NCBI RefSeq assembly: GCF_900156535.1
Contig: NZ_FTNV01000001.1
Coordinates: 1-64,000 of the forward strand
Length of the DNA stretch: 64,000 bases
Reading direction: 5' to 3'
Source: Roseovarius nanhaiticus
GTDB taxonomy: Bacteria > Pseudomonadota > Alphaproteobacteria > Rhodobacterales > Rhodobacteraceae
Shown here: piece after piece, positions 11,726-20,422 of the stretch
Numbering within the stretch: the first letter of the stretch is position 1
Layout of the letters: each line of letters starts with the position of its first letter
The notes under the pieces: model-generated
What the model was told of the DNA's origin: nothing
The model's database searches: none
Seen by the model: the letters and a program-made list of their open reading frames with translations, nothing else
Program-made: the position numbers and the translations under genes

Positions 11726-12424
11726 ATGACACAGACATTCGACGACCGCCTCATCGTGGCGCTCGACGTGCCGAACGCACTGGCAGGGCTTGAGTTGACT
11801 CAGCGCCTCGGGCCCCAAGTCGGGTTCTACAAGATCGGCCTTGGCATGCTGACAGGCGGTGGCCTGGCACTGGCCAACGAGTTGGTTGCCGAACACGGCA
11901 AACGCATATTCCTGGACATGAAGCTTTTCGATATCGGCGCGACCGTAGAGGCCGCAGTGCGCGGACTTGTGCAGTTCGATCTGGACATGCTGACGGTTCA
12001 TGGCGATCCGCATGTCGTGCGCGCCGCAGCCGAAGGCGCATCCGGCAAGGCGACGCGCATCTTGGCGGTCACCATCCTCACCTCACTCGACCGCGCGGAT
12101 CTGGATGCCGGGCTGATCGAGGCAGGCGACATTCCCGATCTTGTGGCGACCCGTGCGGCCCGCGCCTTCGAGGCGGGAGCCGATGGCGTGATAGCATCGC
12201 CGCAAGAAGCTGCGATGATCCGCGCCTTGCCCGAAGCCGCCGGCAAGCTGATCGTCACGCCGGGCGTGCGCCCCACCGGTGGCGCTTTGGGCGATCAAAA
12301 ACGCGTTGCGACCCCCGCCGAGGCTATTGCGGGCGGCGCCGATCACATCGTCGTGGGCCGCCCCATATGGGCGGCTAGCGATCCGTCCGCCGCTGCGGCG
12401 GATATACTTGGAAGCCTACCCTGA
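11726..12424 (+). CDS. pyrF: Orotidine 5'-phosphate decarboxylase
   Basis: A 232-residue enzyme of normal length for the last step of UMP synthesis (OMP to UMP plus CO2). It begins with the RLIVALDVPNA strand and has the catalytic FLDMKLFDIGATV block with the Asp-x-Lys-x-x-x-Asp arrangement, the LTVHG strand, and the phosphate-binding end VTPGVRP followed by DHIVVGRPIW. The ATG follows a GGGAGCCGCGCC stretch. It is preceded by the 99-residue hypothetical gene and followed by a Rhodobacterales-type intergenic repeat and dinB. Confidence 0.96.
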   Translation: MTQTFDDRLIVALDVPNALAGLELTQRLGPQVGFYKIGLGMLTGGGLALANELVAEHGKRIFLDMKLFDIGATVEAAVRGLVQFDLDMLTVHGDPHVVRAAAEGASGKATRILAVTILTSLDRADLDAGLIEAGDIPDLVATRAARAFEAGADGVIASPQEAAMIRALPEAAGKLIVTPGVRPTGGALGDQKRVATPAEAIAGGADHIVVGRPIWAASDPSAAAADILGSLP

Positions 12425-12447
12425 CATAGACGCGGCGCCAGAAGAAC

Positions 12448-12486
12448 TTTTTGCCTCCGGCGGGGATATTTGTCGCAAGAAGAATG
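12448..12486 (+). repeat. Possible dispersed Rhodobacterales intergenic element
   Basis: The string TTTGCCTCCGGCGGGGATAT followed by TTGTCGCAAGAAGAA, between pyrF and dinB, resembles a short element (CCTCCGGCGGGxxTATTT then a purine-rich tail) that I recall from many intergenic spaces in Roseobacter-group genomes. The CCTCC/GGCGGGG part can fold weakly and is followed by TATTT, so it may act as a terminator for pyrF. The repeat status is from memory of the clade, not from copies counted here. Confidence 0.4.
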
Positions 12487-12527
12487 GGCGGGATTAACGC
12501 CGCCTCTTTCGGTTGGTATAAAAGACC

Positions 12528-13784
12528 ATGCCCGCATTCTGCCGTGATTGCCTGACCGAAACGCCACCCGACCAGCGCCGCTGCGCGGCCTGCGGGCGTC
12601 CGCGTGTCATCTCGCATCCCGAGCTCTACGATCTGGGCATCGCACATATGGATTGCGATGCGTTCTACGCCAGCGTCGAAAAGCGCGACGATCCCTCGCT
12701 GGAGGGCAAGCCCGTCATCATCGGCGGGGGCCGTCGCGGCGTCGTGTCCACTGCCTGCTACGTGGCACGCATCCGCGGCGTGCGCTCGGCCATGCCGATG
12801 TTCCAGGCGCTGAAACTTTGCCCCGATGCGGTGATCATCAAGCCGCGGATGGAAGTCTATGCCGCCGTGTCGCGCCAGATCCGTGCGATGATGGAGGATC
12901 TCACCCCGGCCATCGAGCCTTTGTCCCTGGACGAGGCGTTCATGGATCTGCGCGGCACCGCGCGCCTCCACGGCGCGCCGCCCGCCGTGATGCTGGCCCG
13001 GCTGGTGCGACGGATGCGGGACGAGCTGGGCGTCACCGGCTCCATCGGGCTGAGCCATAACAAGTTCCTGGCCAAGATCGCCTCGGACCTCGACAAACCG
13101 CGCGGATTTTCAGTGATCGGCGCCGCTGAGACGGGGGCGTTCCTGCAAGACAGGCCGGTGCGCCTCATTTGGGGCGTGGGGCAGGCCGCGCAAGCATCAT
13201 TGGAGGCGGCGGGCATCCGCACCTTCTCGGACCTGCTGCGCTGGGAGCGGACGGACCTGCACGCGCGCTTCGGCGCGATGGGCGACCGGCTATGGCATCT
13301 GGCGCGGGGCCAGGACCACCGCCGCGTCGATGCGCGCGCGCCGGTGAAATCCATTTCGAACGAGACGACGTTCCATGAGGATACAGGGAATCTCGATATC
13401 CTCGACGGGCATATCTGGCGCCTGGCCGAGAAGGTGTCGGGCCGGGCGAAGGCGCGGCAGCTGGCGGGCCGAGTCGTCACGCTCAAGCTGAAGCGCGCCA
13501 ACCATACCAGCCTGACCCGGCGCCAATCGCTGCGCGATGCCAGCCAGATGGCCGACACGATCTATCGCACCGCGCGCGGCTTGATGGACGGGGCCACGGG
13601 CGAGGCGCCGTTCCGTTTGATCGGCGTCGGGCTGTCAGATCTGGTGGATGAAAGCGCGGCAGATCTCTCGGGCGATCTACTGGATCCCGGCGCGGCCCAG
13701 CGCAGCGGCGCCGAACGGGCGCGCGATCAGATCAGGGCGCGCTTTGGCGAGGCGGCCATCGTCAAGGGGCGTGCCCTGCGCTGA
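12528..13784 (+). CDS. dinB: DNA polymerase IV with N-terminal zinc-ribbon-like motif
   Basis: A 418-residue Y-family translesion polymerase. The first 25 residues carry CRDC and CAAC pairs (CxxC-x12-CxxC), a small zinc-ribbon ahead of the palm. The polymerase proper starts IAHMDCDAFYASVEKRDDPS, containing the first catalytic Asp and the Phe-Tyr steric gate. PLSLDEAFMDL gives the second Asp-Glu pair. Helix-hairpin-helix and little-finger regions follow (RLIWGVGQA, then SISNETTF). I see no GTTC-N7-GTTC LexA box just upstream. The start ATG lacks a strong Shine-Dalgarno. Confidence 0.94.
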   Translation: MPAFCRDCLTETPPDQRRCAACGRPRVISHPELYDLGIAHMDCDAFYASVEKRDDPSLEGKPVIIGGGRRGVVSTACYVARIRGVRSAMPMFQALKLCPDAVIIKPRMEVYAAVSRQIRAMMEDLTPAIEPLSLDEAFMDLRGTARLHGAPPAVMLARLVRRMRDELGVTGSIGLSHNKFLAKIASDLDKPRGFSVIGAAETGAFLQDRPVRLIWGVGQAAQASLEAAGIRTFSDLLRWERTDLHARFGAMGDRLWHLARGQDHRRVDARAPVKSISNETTFHEDTGNLDILDGHIWRLAEKVSGRAKARQLAGRVVTLKLKRANHTSLTRRQSLRDASQMADTIYRTARGLMDGATGEAPFRLIGVGLSDLVDESAADLSGDLLDPGAAQRSGAERARDQIRARFGEAAIVKGRALR

Positions 13785-13786
13785 GG

Positions 13787-14650
13787 CTATTCGGCAGCGA
13801 GAGGCATTTGGACTGGCCGGCCGATATCGGCCAACCGCGCGATCACGTCTGCCATCACGGCCGCGAACGCCTCGAAATTCGCATTCGGCGTCACGCTGCG
13901 CTCATCCATGTAAAGGGCGCGATCGATTTCGATCTGGACCGCGTGGCGCCCGCGCGGGGGGCGCCCGTAAGTCTGGGTGATATAGGCGCCCGCAAAGGGT
14001 GTATTGCGCGCGACGCTCAGCCCGGCATCGGTAAAGGCCGCCTCGATCCGCTCGGTAACCTCGCGGCTGGCAGACGCGCCGAAGCGGTCGCCCAGCACCA
14101 CGTCGGGGCGCCGCGAGCCACTGCGCACCGTGCCGTCCAGCGCCTCATGCGGCATGGAATGGCAGTCAATCAGTACCGCATTGCCAAACGCCTTGTGCGC
14201 AGCGTCCATCTGGGCTGTGAGCGCGGCGTGATAGGGCCGCCAGTAATGATCGATCCGCTTGCGCGCCTCTTGCATGGACAGCTTGCCATCATAGATGACG
14301 CGACCTCCCGCCACGACACGCGGGATCACCCCAAGGCCCGACGCAATGCGGGGGTTATGTCCGTGGTGGCGCGCACCCTCGATCAAGGCCGGGTCCAGCT
14401 CGTCCGCGCTGCGATTGAGGTCGACGAAAGCGCGCGGCGCACCGGCCAGGAGCAGCGGTGCGCCATGGTCGGGCGCCGTGGCAAACAGTCGATCGACGAA
14501 CGCATCTTCCGAGCTGCGCATCGCCAAAGCATCGGGCAATGTGCGCGCCAGAAACGCCGCAGGATAGTCACAAGCGCTGTGGGGCGATGCGAAAACGACG
14601 CTGGTTTCCCGGCGCTTGGGCGATCTGAGGTGATAGGCGGCTTTGAACAT
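13787..14650 (-). CDS. N-formylglutamate amidohydrolase family protein
   Basis: A 287-residue protein of the FGase family (PF05013), which hydrolyses N-formyl-glutamate or related N-acyl amino acids. Visible family marks are VVFASPHSACDYP (metal-binding His near the start), FVDLNRSADELDP, and the DCHSMPHEA and VQIEIDRALYMDE stretches that supply further metal and substrate ligands. A GGAG site precedes the ATG. No hut genes are adjacent, so histidine degradation is not supported by context. It is convergent with dinB, the stops being 2 bases apart. Confidence 0.85.
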   Translation of the reverse strand: MFKAAYHLRSPKRRETSVVFASPHSACDYPAAFLARTLPDALAMRSSEDAFVDRLFATAPDHGAPLLLAGAPRAFVDLNRSADELDPALIEGARHHGHNPRIASGLGVIPRVVAGGRVIYDGKLSMQEARKRIDHYWRPYHAALTAQMDAAHKAFGNAVLIDCHSMPHEALDGTVRSGSRRPDVVLGDRFGASASREVTERIEAAFTDAGLSVARNTPFAGAYITQTYGRPPRGRHAVQIEIDRALYMDERSVTPNANFEAFAAVMADVIARLADIGRPVQMPLAAE

Positions 14651-14709
14651 TGCGGCTCCAGCGCGGGACAGTACATGATAGACCGAATTTTCCTGTGATC
14701 AAAAGCCCC

Positions 14710-14737
14710 TTGATCCTTGGTGCGACTCCTTTTATAG
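14710..14737 (+). promoter_or_regulatory. Candidate promoter for tRNA-Val and L36
   Basis: TTGATC (14710-14715), a 16-base spacer and TTATAG (14732-14737) form a sigma-70-type promoter 68 bases upstream of the tRNA. It is the best promoter-like string between the amidohydrolase start and the tRNA. Confidence 0.45.
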
Positions 14738-14805
14738 ACCGGCGAACTGACGCGCGAGTTGTTCGTCCAATCTATTTGGAACGTGGCTCAAGTGCCGGTA
14801 TTCAT

Positions 14806-14880
14806 GGGCGATTAGCTCAGTGGTAGAGCACTTCGTTGACATCGAAGGGGTCACAAGTTCGAACCTTGTATCGCCCACCA
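14806..14880 (+). tRNA. tRNA-Val (anticodon GAC)
   Basis: The acceptor arm GGGCGAT (14806-14812) pairs fully with ATCGCCC, followed by discriminator A and an encoded CCA (14878-14880). The D arm is GCTC/GAGC. The anticodon stem CTTCG/CGAAG encloses TTGACAT, giving anticodon GAC for valine GUC/GUU codons. The T arm ACAAG-TTCGAAC-CTTGT is complete. The variable loop is five bases. All arms are intact, so it should be functional. Confidence 0.97.
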
Positions 14881-14957
14881 TGAATTCATTGGTCCCAACC
14901 GGGGCCGCCCGCAACCCCAGGCGCTGGCCCGCGCCGCGACAGAAGAGGAAGAGAACG

Positions 14958-15083
14958 ATGAAAGTTCGCAACTCGCTCCGCTCGCTCAAGAACCGGCACC
15001 GGGATTGCCGTGTCGTGCGCCGCAAAGGCCGCGTCTACGTGATCAACAAGACCCAGCGCCGCTTCAAGGCCCGTCAGGGCTAA
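14958..15083 (+). CDS. ykgO: 50S ribosomal protein L36, zinc-free (YkgO) type
   Basis: A 41-residue protein, [20 protein letters not shown] at the start and ending FKARQG, which is the short L36 protein of the large subunit. Only one Cys is present, so the zinc site of the C-plus form (four ligands) is missing; this is the C-minus type with an inserted Lys/Arg-rich loop. The ATG follows GAGGAAGAGAACG, a good ribosome site. It lies 77 bases after tRNA-Val and is ended by a strong hairpin at 15122-15153. Confidence 0.95.
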   Translation: MKVRNSLRSLKNRHRDCRVVRRKGRVYVINKTQRRFKARQG

Positions 15084-15121
15084 GCCGAGCAGCAGCTCCC
15101 GCGCAAGCGGTAGATACCAAG

Positions 15122-15153
15122 CCCCGTCCCGGCCCTGCCGAGGCGGGGTTTTT
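15122..15153 (+). terminator. Rho-independent terminator after L36
   Basis: The arm CCCCGTCCCGGC (15122-15133) pairs with GCCGAGGCGGGG (15137-15148) with one mismatch and one G-T pair around a three-base loop, followed by TTTTT. It lies 38 bases past the L36 stop. Confidence 0.85.
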
Positions 15154-15227
15154 CGTTTGCGATGTCTCTCTTGCCGCGGCAGCGCAAACTGGCTTAGCTG
15201 GCGGCGAACACAACCGGAGTGGCCGCC

Positions 15228-16466
15228 ATGCGCGCGCAAAAGATCATTGTCGTTGGCGCAGGCATATGCGGGCTATCGTCGGCCATCTGGCTGCGGCGCG
15301 CGGGCCATGAGGTAACACTGATCGACAAGGATGGGCCCGGCGCTGGCGCGTCCTATGGAAATGCGGGCCTCTTGGCGGAGTGGGCAGTCGTGCCTGTCAG
15401 CGGTCCGGGGATCGCCTGGACCGGACTGAAATACCTCACCTCGCGCGATGCGCCTCTGTCGCTGGAATGGCGCGAATTGCCGCGCCTAGCCCCATGGCTG
15501 CGGCAATTTCTGCGCAATTCCTCGGATGCCAAAACACGGCAGATCTCGGCTGCGCTGTCGCACCTTCTGCACGATTCGGTCGATCAGCACCGCGCTTTGG
15601 CGCGCGGCACCATCGCCGAGCGCTGGATCGCCTCCAGCGATTTCGGCTGGGCCTACGCCAATCGTGCGGCGTTCGAAGCGGATAGCTACGGCTGGGAGCT
15701 GCGCCGCATCGCCGGCTACACGCCCGAAGTGATCGAAGGCGATGCCGTGCGCGAGATCGAGCCGATGCTGGGCCCCGCGACCCAGTGCCTTGTCCGGCTG
15801 CGGGGTCACGGACATATAACCAATCCCGGCGCCTATATGACCGATCTGGCGCAAGTGTTTCAGGGCGAAGGCGGTACATATCGCCATGCCGCGATGCGCG
15901 ATGTGACCTTGGCGGACGGGCGCATCACCGAAGTCATCACCGACCAAGGCACCCTGCCCTGCGACGCCGCCGTTCTGGCCGCTGGCATCTGGTCCAAACC
16001 GCTGGCGCGCAAGCTGGGCGTAAAGGTACCGCTGGTGGCGGAGCGCGGTTTTCATCTCGAGTTCAAGAACCCCAGCCAGATGCCGCGTATGCCGCTGATG
16101 ATGACGGCAGGCAAATTTGCTGTGAACCCGATGGCGCAGGGCCTGCGCTGTGCCGGGATGGTCGAACTGGGCGGCACATCGCCCAGGATCTCGCGCGGGC
16201 CGATCGAGCTGCTCCGGCGCAACGTCGCCAAGATGTTTCCGGATCTGGAATATGACGAGGTCGAGGAGTGGATGGGATATCGCCCCTCCACTCCTGACAG
16301 CCTGCCGATGATCGGACAAATGGGCGCCAGCGGCATCTACGCCGCCTTCGGGCACCAGCATATCGGCCTGACGGGTGGGCCCAAAACGGGCCGCTGGGTG
16401 GCTGACATGATCGGCGGGCGCGGCAATTCCGATCTGGAGGCGTTCGGCGCGAACAGGTTCAGCTAG
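15228..16466 (+). CDS. FAD-dependent D-amino acid dehydrogenase-like oxidoreductase
   Basis: A 412-residue DAO-family flavoprotein. IIVVGAGICGLSSAIWL (about residues 5-21) is the FAD-binding beta-alpha-beta fold, and GPGAGASYGNAGLL is the conserved stretch seen in DadA-type D-amino acid dehydrogenases. The C-terminus has GYRPSTPDSLPMIGQ and GHQHIGLTGGPKTGR, typical of DadA. The ATG at 15228 lies 8 bases after GGAG; a GTG three codons earlier overlaps that site and is less likely. The substrate (D-alanine, hydroxyproline or other) cannot be told. Its 3' end overlaps the convergent reductase gene by 8 bases. Confidence 0.82.
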   Translation: MRAQKIIVVGAGICGLSSAIWLRRAGHEVTLIDKDGPGAGASYGNAGLLAEWAVVPVSGPGIAWTGLKYLTSRDAPLSLEWRELPRLAPWLRQFLRNSSDAKTRQISAALSHLLHDSVDQHRALARGTIAERWIASSDFGWAYANRAAFEADSYGWELRRIAGYTPEVIEGDAVREIEPMLGPATQCLVRLRGHGHITNPGAYMTDLAQVFQGEGGTYRHAAMRDVTLADGRITEVITDQGTLPCDAAVLAAGIWSKPLARKLGVKVPLVAERGFHLEFKNPSQMPRMPLMMTAGKFAVNPMAQGLRCAGMVELGGTSPRISRGPIELLRRNVAKMFPDLEYDEVEEWMGYRPSTPDSLPMIGQMGASGIYAAFGHQHIGLTGGPKTGRWVADMIGGRGNSDLEAFGANRFS

Positions 16467-17001
16467 CGGTCAAAAGCGCGCGCAGACGCTCCATCCGGTC
16501 GGCGATTTGCCCCTTGAGAAAATCGTTGTTCAGCGCGCCGTCCTCGCCGAATTCGTTATGCGCGGCCGCGACCAGTATCAGCGGCCCATGCACCACGTTG
16601 ACCTGCAACTGCGTCAGGATCTGATGCGTGTTGAAATGCGCCGTCTCGCCGCCGGTTCGGCCTGCCGAGGCTGAAAGGATGACGGCGGTATGATTGGCCA
16701 GAACATTCGGCTTGGCGCGGCTGAGCCAGTCGATCGCGTTCTTGAGCGGCGCGGTGATCCCCTTGTTGTACTCGGGCGATCCGATGATCAGCGCATCGGC
16801 GCGCCGCGCTTGATCCATGAGGGTCTGCACCGAAGCAGGCATGCCGCGCTCCTCCAGATCGCCATCATAAAGCGGCAGGTTCAGATCGCCCTCGATGACC
16901 TCGGCCTCACCAAAGGCGCGCACCGCCTCGGCAATCAGCATGCGGTTATACGAGCCCTTGCGCAGCGAGCCTGACATAGTCAGCAGAACGGGTTTGGTCA
17001 T
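16459..17001 (-). CDS. NADPH-dependent FMN reductase family protein
   Basis: A 180-residue flavodoxin-like quinone or FMN reductase. The phosphate loop MSGSLRKGSYNRML near the N-terminus and the GSPEYNKGITAPLKNAIDWL motif in the middle are characteristic of the PF03358 family (as in ArsH, ChrR and YieF). The ATG at 17001 is chosen because the upstream seven codons (MIPRIDF) are atypical. The partner reductant is probably NADPH. Chromate or quinone reduction is possible but not shown by context. Confidence 0.85.
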   Translation of the reverse strand: MTKPVLLTMSGSLRKGSYNRMLIAEAVRAFGEAEVIEGDLNLPLYDGDLEERGMPASVQTLMDQARRADALIIGSPEYNKGITAPLKNAIDWLSRAKPNVLANHTAVILSASAGRTGGETAHFNTHQILTQLQVNVVHGPLILVAAAHNEFGEDGALNNDFLKGQIADRMERLRALLTAS

Positions 17002-17101
17002 GAAATCGATCCTCGGAATCATTTGGGTTGCCTCTTATTTGCGGCGCATACCGCCCAAGACAAGCGGCGAAGCGCACAGGAGATGTGCAATCAGGCAGAC
17101 G

Positions 17102-17134
17102 AAAAAGCCCCGAACGCGGGATGGCGTCCGGGGC
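17102..17134 (-). terminator. Terminator after the LysR gene
   Basis: On the minus strand an 11-bp stem GCCCCGGACGC / GCGTTCGGGGC with a six-base loop is followed by TTTTT (17102-17106). It lies 45 bases beyond the LysR-family stop codon. Confidence 0.85.
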
Positions 17135-17178
17135 AGGCGGCCGGGATCGGCTGTGCAGGAAGTCAGGCAATCAGAAAA

Positions 17179-18084
17179 TTACCACTCGGTCGGGCCTTTG
17201 TCGGCAAAGGCATGGACCAGGAAATCGATGAAGGCGCGCACCTTGGGCTGCGTGAACCGGCCCGGCGGATAGACGGCATAGATGCCTTGCGTCTCGACCG
17301 GCAGGTCGGGGATCACATCCTCGACCAAACCCTGCTCCATCGCCTTGGCGTAGAGAAAACTGGGCAGGTAAGCGATGCCGAGGCCGGAAATCGCGGCATT
17401 GAGCAGCGATTGCCCGTCATTGACCGACAGGCCCCCGGCGGTGCGCACCTGGCGCTTTTCGCCCGAGGGGGCGGTCAGCTTCCACACGGAGCCGCCGGCC
17501 TGGCTGGAATAATGCAGCAGCTTGTGCTCGTTCAGGTCGTCGATCTTGGTCGGGCGTCCGTATTTGGCGATATAGCCCGGCGCGGCGATCATGCGTTTGG
17601 TCGTGTCGGTCAGCTTGCGGGCGCGCAGGGTGCTATCCTCCAGCTCGCCGATGCGGATGGCCATGTCGAAGCCTTCGGAAATCAGCTCCACGTAGCGATT
17701 GTTGAGCACCATATTGACGGTGATGTCGGGAAACTCATCAAGGAACGTGCCGAGTACGGGGCTGAGATGATTGACCCCAAAATCCGTGGCGACACTGATC
17801 CGCAGAAGGCCCGAAGGATCGCTCTGCATCGAGGACACAAGCGCATCCGCCTCACCTGCGTCATTCAGAACCCGCAGGGCGCGGTCATAATACGCAAGGC
17901 CGATCTCGGTCGGGCTGACCCGCCGCGTGGTGCGGTTGAGCAGTCGTGCGCCCAGCCGCGCCTCCAGCGACGAGACATGCTTGGAGACCGCAGATTTCGA
18001 GATGCCCATCTTGCGGGCCGCGTCGGTAAAGCCGCCCTGATCCACGACTGTGGCGAAGGCTTCCATTTCGGTCAGGCGATCCAT
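17179..18084 (-). CDS. LysR-family transcriptional regulator
   Basis: A 301-residue regulator with the N-terminal winged helix-turn-helix (MEAFATVVDQGGFTDAAR, then MGISKSAVSKHVSSLEARLG, about residues 8-45) and the C-terminal periplasmic-binding-protein-like effector domain. The LLNRTTRRVSPTE wing is that of the CrgA/AaeR-like LysR branch that often controls quinone or aromatic-stress genes. It is on the same strand as the FMN reductase downstream but separated by a strong terminator, so co-transcription is unlikely. Its target cannot be read from the sequence. Confidence 0.9.
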   Translation of the reverse strand: MDRLTEMEAFATVVDQGGFTDAARKMGISKSAVSKHVSSLEARLGARLLNRTTRRVSPTEIGLAYYDRALRVLNDAGEADALVSSMQSDPSGLLRISVATDFGVNHLSPVLGTFLDEFPDITVNMVLNNRYVELISEGFDMAIRIGELEDSTLRARKLTDTTKRMIAAPGYIAKYGRPTKIDDLNEHKLLHYSSQAGGSVWKLTAPSGEKRQVRTAGGLSVNDGQSLLNAAISGLGIAYLPSFLYAKAMEQGLVEDVIPDLPVETQGIYAVYPPGRFTQPKVRAFIDFLVHAFADKGPTEW

Positions 18085-18195
18085 TCGCGCATCCTTCCGT
18101 CTTATTCATTGACGGTGGGTATGGCGGCCAATCTAGGCGCAAACGGGGCGCGCACTGGACAATATCGCGGTTTTACCGCGCATCGTTCGCGGCAG

Positions 18196-18222
18196 GGAAA
18201 CGCGGAAACGGCTGTTTCCGCG
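18196..18222 (-). terminator. Probable terminator after xseA
   Basis: A perfect 9-bp stem (CGCGGAAAC / GTTTCCGCG, 18201-18209 and 18214-18222) with a GGCT/AGCC loop. On the minus strand it is followed by TTTCCC, a weak T run. It sits 20 bases after the xseA stop and upstream of the LysR gene. Confidence 0.5.
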
Positions 18223-18241
18223 CCCCCTTCCCGCGCTCCGC

Positions 18242-19795
18242 CTAGAAGAGCGAGCCTTGATCGGGCGCATCAGGCTTGTCCTTCTTGCGCGGCGCCGGGG
18301 CCGCAGCGCCGCCAATCCCCAGCCGGCCATCTGCGAATTCGATTTCCAGAGCACCGGCGGCCTTGGCCTCCTTGCGCGTGGTGACCAAGGCGCCATCACT
18401 GCGCACCACGGCATAGCCACGCTTGAGCGTTTCGCGATAGCCCAACGTCTCGCGCAGCCGGTCCAGCGCGGCGATGCGCTGAGCCCAGCCATCGATCTGC
18501 CGCTGCCCCGCTGCCGAGAGGCGCTCGTTCATGCGGTCCATCTGCGCGCGCCGCGCGGCCACACCCTCGCCCGGCGCGCGGGCGGCGAACCGCGCCGCCA
18601 GCGCATCAAGGCGACGCCGATCGTCGCGCGTGCGCCGCTCAAGCGCACCGCCCATCCGCTCGCTGGCCGCGCGTAATCTGCGGGTGTCGCCCTCGATCAT
18701 GCGGCGCAGCACACCGGGCCGCAGGGCGCCGCCCGCTTCGGAAAGGGCAACACGCCGCAGTTGCACGCCCCGTATCAGCGCGGCAGGCAAGCGATCGCCC
18801 CAAAGGTCGATCCGCTGGCGCGGTCCATCGAGCAGCACCTCGGGCCGGGGCAGCGCGCGCGCCAGATCGCGGAGGCGCTGACCGCGCTGTGCCACACCGC
18901 CACTCAGCGCCTGGATCAGCCGCCCCTCCTGCCCGTCGAGCCATGCCAGCAGTTCAAGCCGGACAGGCACGGCCAGCTCGGCGGCGGCCGTCGGTGTCGG
19001 CGCGCGCTTATCCGAAGCGTAATCGATCAAGGTGGTGTCCGTTTCGTGCCCGACGGCGGAAATCAGGGGAATGTCGCTGGCCGCTGCGGCGCGAACGACG
19101 GATTCCTCGTTGAACCCCCACAGATCCTCGATACTGCCACCGCCCCGCGCGACGATGATCAGATCCGGTCGCGGCATGGCGCCGCCCGGTGTCATCGCGT
19201 TAAAACCGTGGATGGCACGGGTCACCTCAGGCGCACAGCGCTCGCCCTGTACAGCAACGGGCCAGATAATGACTTTGCGCGGGAAACGGTCCCGCAGGCG
19301 GTGCAGGATATCGCGAATGACCGCGCCCGATGGCGAGGTCACGACCCCGATAATTTCAGGCAGGTACGGAAGCCTTTTCTTTCGACCCTCATCAAAAAGA
19401 CCCTCACCAGCCAACGCCGCGCGGCGCCGTTCCAGCATCGCCATCAGCGCGCCAGCACCGGCCGGTTTGATATCCTCGATGACGATTTGATAGCGGGATT
19501 GCCCAGGGAATGTGGTCAGTCGGCCCGTGGCCACGACTTCCATTCCCTCTTCGGGCTGAACCGGCAAACGGCCCGCGACACCTTTCCAGATGATGCCGTT
19601 GATGACGGCGCGGTCATCCTTGAGGTCCAAATAGATGTGCCCCGACTTGGGCCGAGACACGCGCCCGATTTCACCCTTGACCCGAACGAACGAGAACTCG
19701 CCCTCAATCAGGCGCTTGATCGCACCCGAAAGGTCCGAGACCGAGAATTCGGGCGCGTTTGCGCCGGGATCGGGATCATCGATAAGGTCTGACAT
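18242..19795 (-). CDS. xseA: Exodeoxyribonuclease VII large subunit
   Basis: A 517-residue nuclease subunit that degrades single-stranded DNA together with XseB. It has the N-terminal OB-fold (about residues 15-115: FSVSDLSGAIKRLIEG, GRVSRPKSGHIYLDLKD), the catalytic domain with VVTSPSGAVIRDILHRL and the GGGSIEDLWGFN and SAVGHETD motifs, and a long Arg/Ala-rich coiled-coil C-terminus that binds the small subunit. The xseB gene is not next to it here. Regions and length agree with alphaproteobacterial XseA. Confidence 0.95.
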   Translation of the reverse strand: MSDLIDDPDPGANAPEFSVSDLSGAIKRLIEGEFSFVRVKGEIGRVSRPKSGHIYLDLKDDRAVINGIIWKGVAGRLPVQPEEGMEVVATGRLTTFPGQSRYQIVIEDIKPAGAGALMAMLERRRAALAGEGLFDEGRKKRLPYLPEIIGVVTSPSGAVIRDILHRLRDRFPRKVIIWPVAVQGERCAPEVTRAIHGFNAMTPGGAMPRPDLIIVARGGGSIEDLWGFNEESVVRAAAASDIPLISAVGHETDTTLIDYASDKRAPTPTAAAELAVPVRLELLAWLDGQEGRLIQALSGGVAQRGQRLRDLARALPRPEVLLDGPRQRIDLWGDRLPAALIRGVQLRRVALSEAGGALRPGVLRRMIEGDTRRLRAASERMGGALERRTRDDRRRLDALAARFAARAPGEGVAARRAQMDRMNERLSAAGQRQIDGWAQRIAALDRLRETLGYRETLKRGYAVVRSDGALVTTRKEAKAAGALEIEFADGRLGIGGAAAPAPRKKDKPDAPDQGSLF

Positions 19796-19861
19796 ATCTC
19801 ATCAATGCCCGATCCCGGCGCGGTTGAAAAGCCGCACGACATTGGTGCCGCCTATACGGCC

Positions 19862-20422
19862 CTAGGCGGCTCGCGAGCGGTGTTTGCCCTCGGCGATCTC
19901 TTCGATCAGCTTGGCATTGAATGCGGGCAGGTCATCGGGATTGCGGCTGGTCACCAGAGCCTTGTCGCAGACGACCTCGCTGTCCTCCCATATGCCTCCC
20001 GCATTCTCGACATCCTTGCGGATCGACGGGAAAGAGGTGACGCGCCGGCCATCAACAATCTCGGCCTCGATCAGCAGCCATGGTGCATGGCAAATGGCGC
20101 CGATGGGCTTCTTGGCATCCCAGAATGCCCGCACGAAAGTGACGGCATCGGGATTGGCACGCAGAACGTCCGGGTTGATTTGTCCGCCGGGCAGCATCAG
20201 CGCATCGTAATCGGCGGATTTTACTGCATCCAACGTGTGATCAACGGCAACCTTGCTACCCCAATCATCGCCATCCCAGCCACGGATTTCGCCGCCCTCG
20301 GGGGCGATGACATGGACGGTGGCGCCAGCGTCTTTCAGTGCCTTCAGAGGCGATTCCAACTCGGACTGTTCGAACCCGTTGGTTGCGAGAATTGCGACTT
20401 TGCGGTCAGAAATATCGGTCAT
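19862..20422 (-). CDS. DJ-1/PfpI family protein (type 1 glutamine amidotransferase-like)
   Basis: A 186-residue protein of the PfpI/YhbO branch of the DJ-1 superfamily. KVAILATNGFEQSELESPL at the start, a Glu near residue 17 and the nucleophile elbow GAICHAPWLL with the reactive Cys are visible. Family members act as deglycases or stress-protective hydrolases; the exact activity is debated. The ATG at 20422 is supported by AGGAAAGGAA just upstream. It is divergent from purD. A much longer open frame continues upstream only because it is antisense to purD. Confidence 0.9.
   Translation of the reverse strand: MTDISDRKVAILATNGFEQSELESPLKALKDAGATVHVIAPEGGEIRGWDGDDWGSKVAVDHTLDAVKSADYDALMLPGGQINPDVLRANPDAVTFVRAFWDAKKPIGAICHAPWLLIEAEIVDGRRVTSFPSIRKDVENAGGIWEDSEVVCDKALVTSRNPDDLPAFNAKLIEEIAEGKHRSRAA

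Noticed and set aside
18201..18222. Operator for the LysR regulator
   Set aside because: The perfect stem is 117 bases upstream of the LysR gene but right after the xseA stop. LysR sites are usually T-N11-A dyads, so a terminator is the simpler reading.
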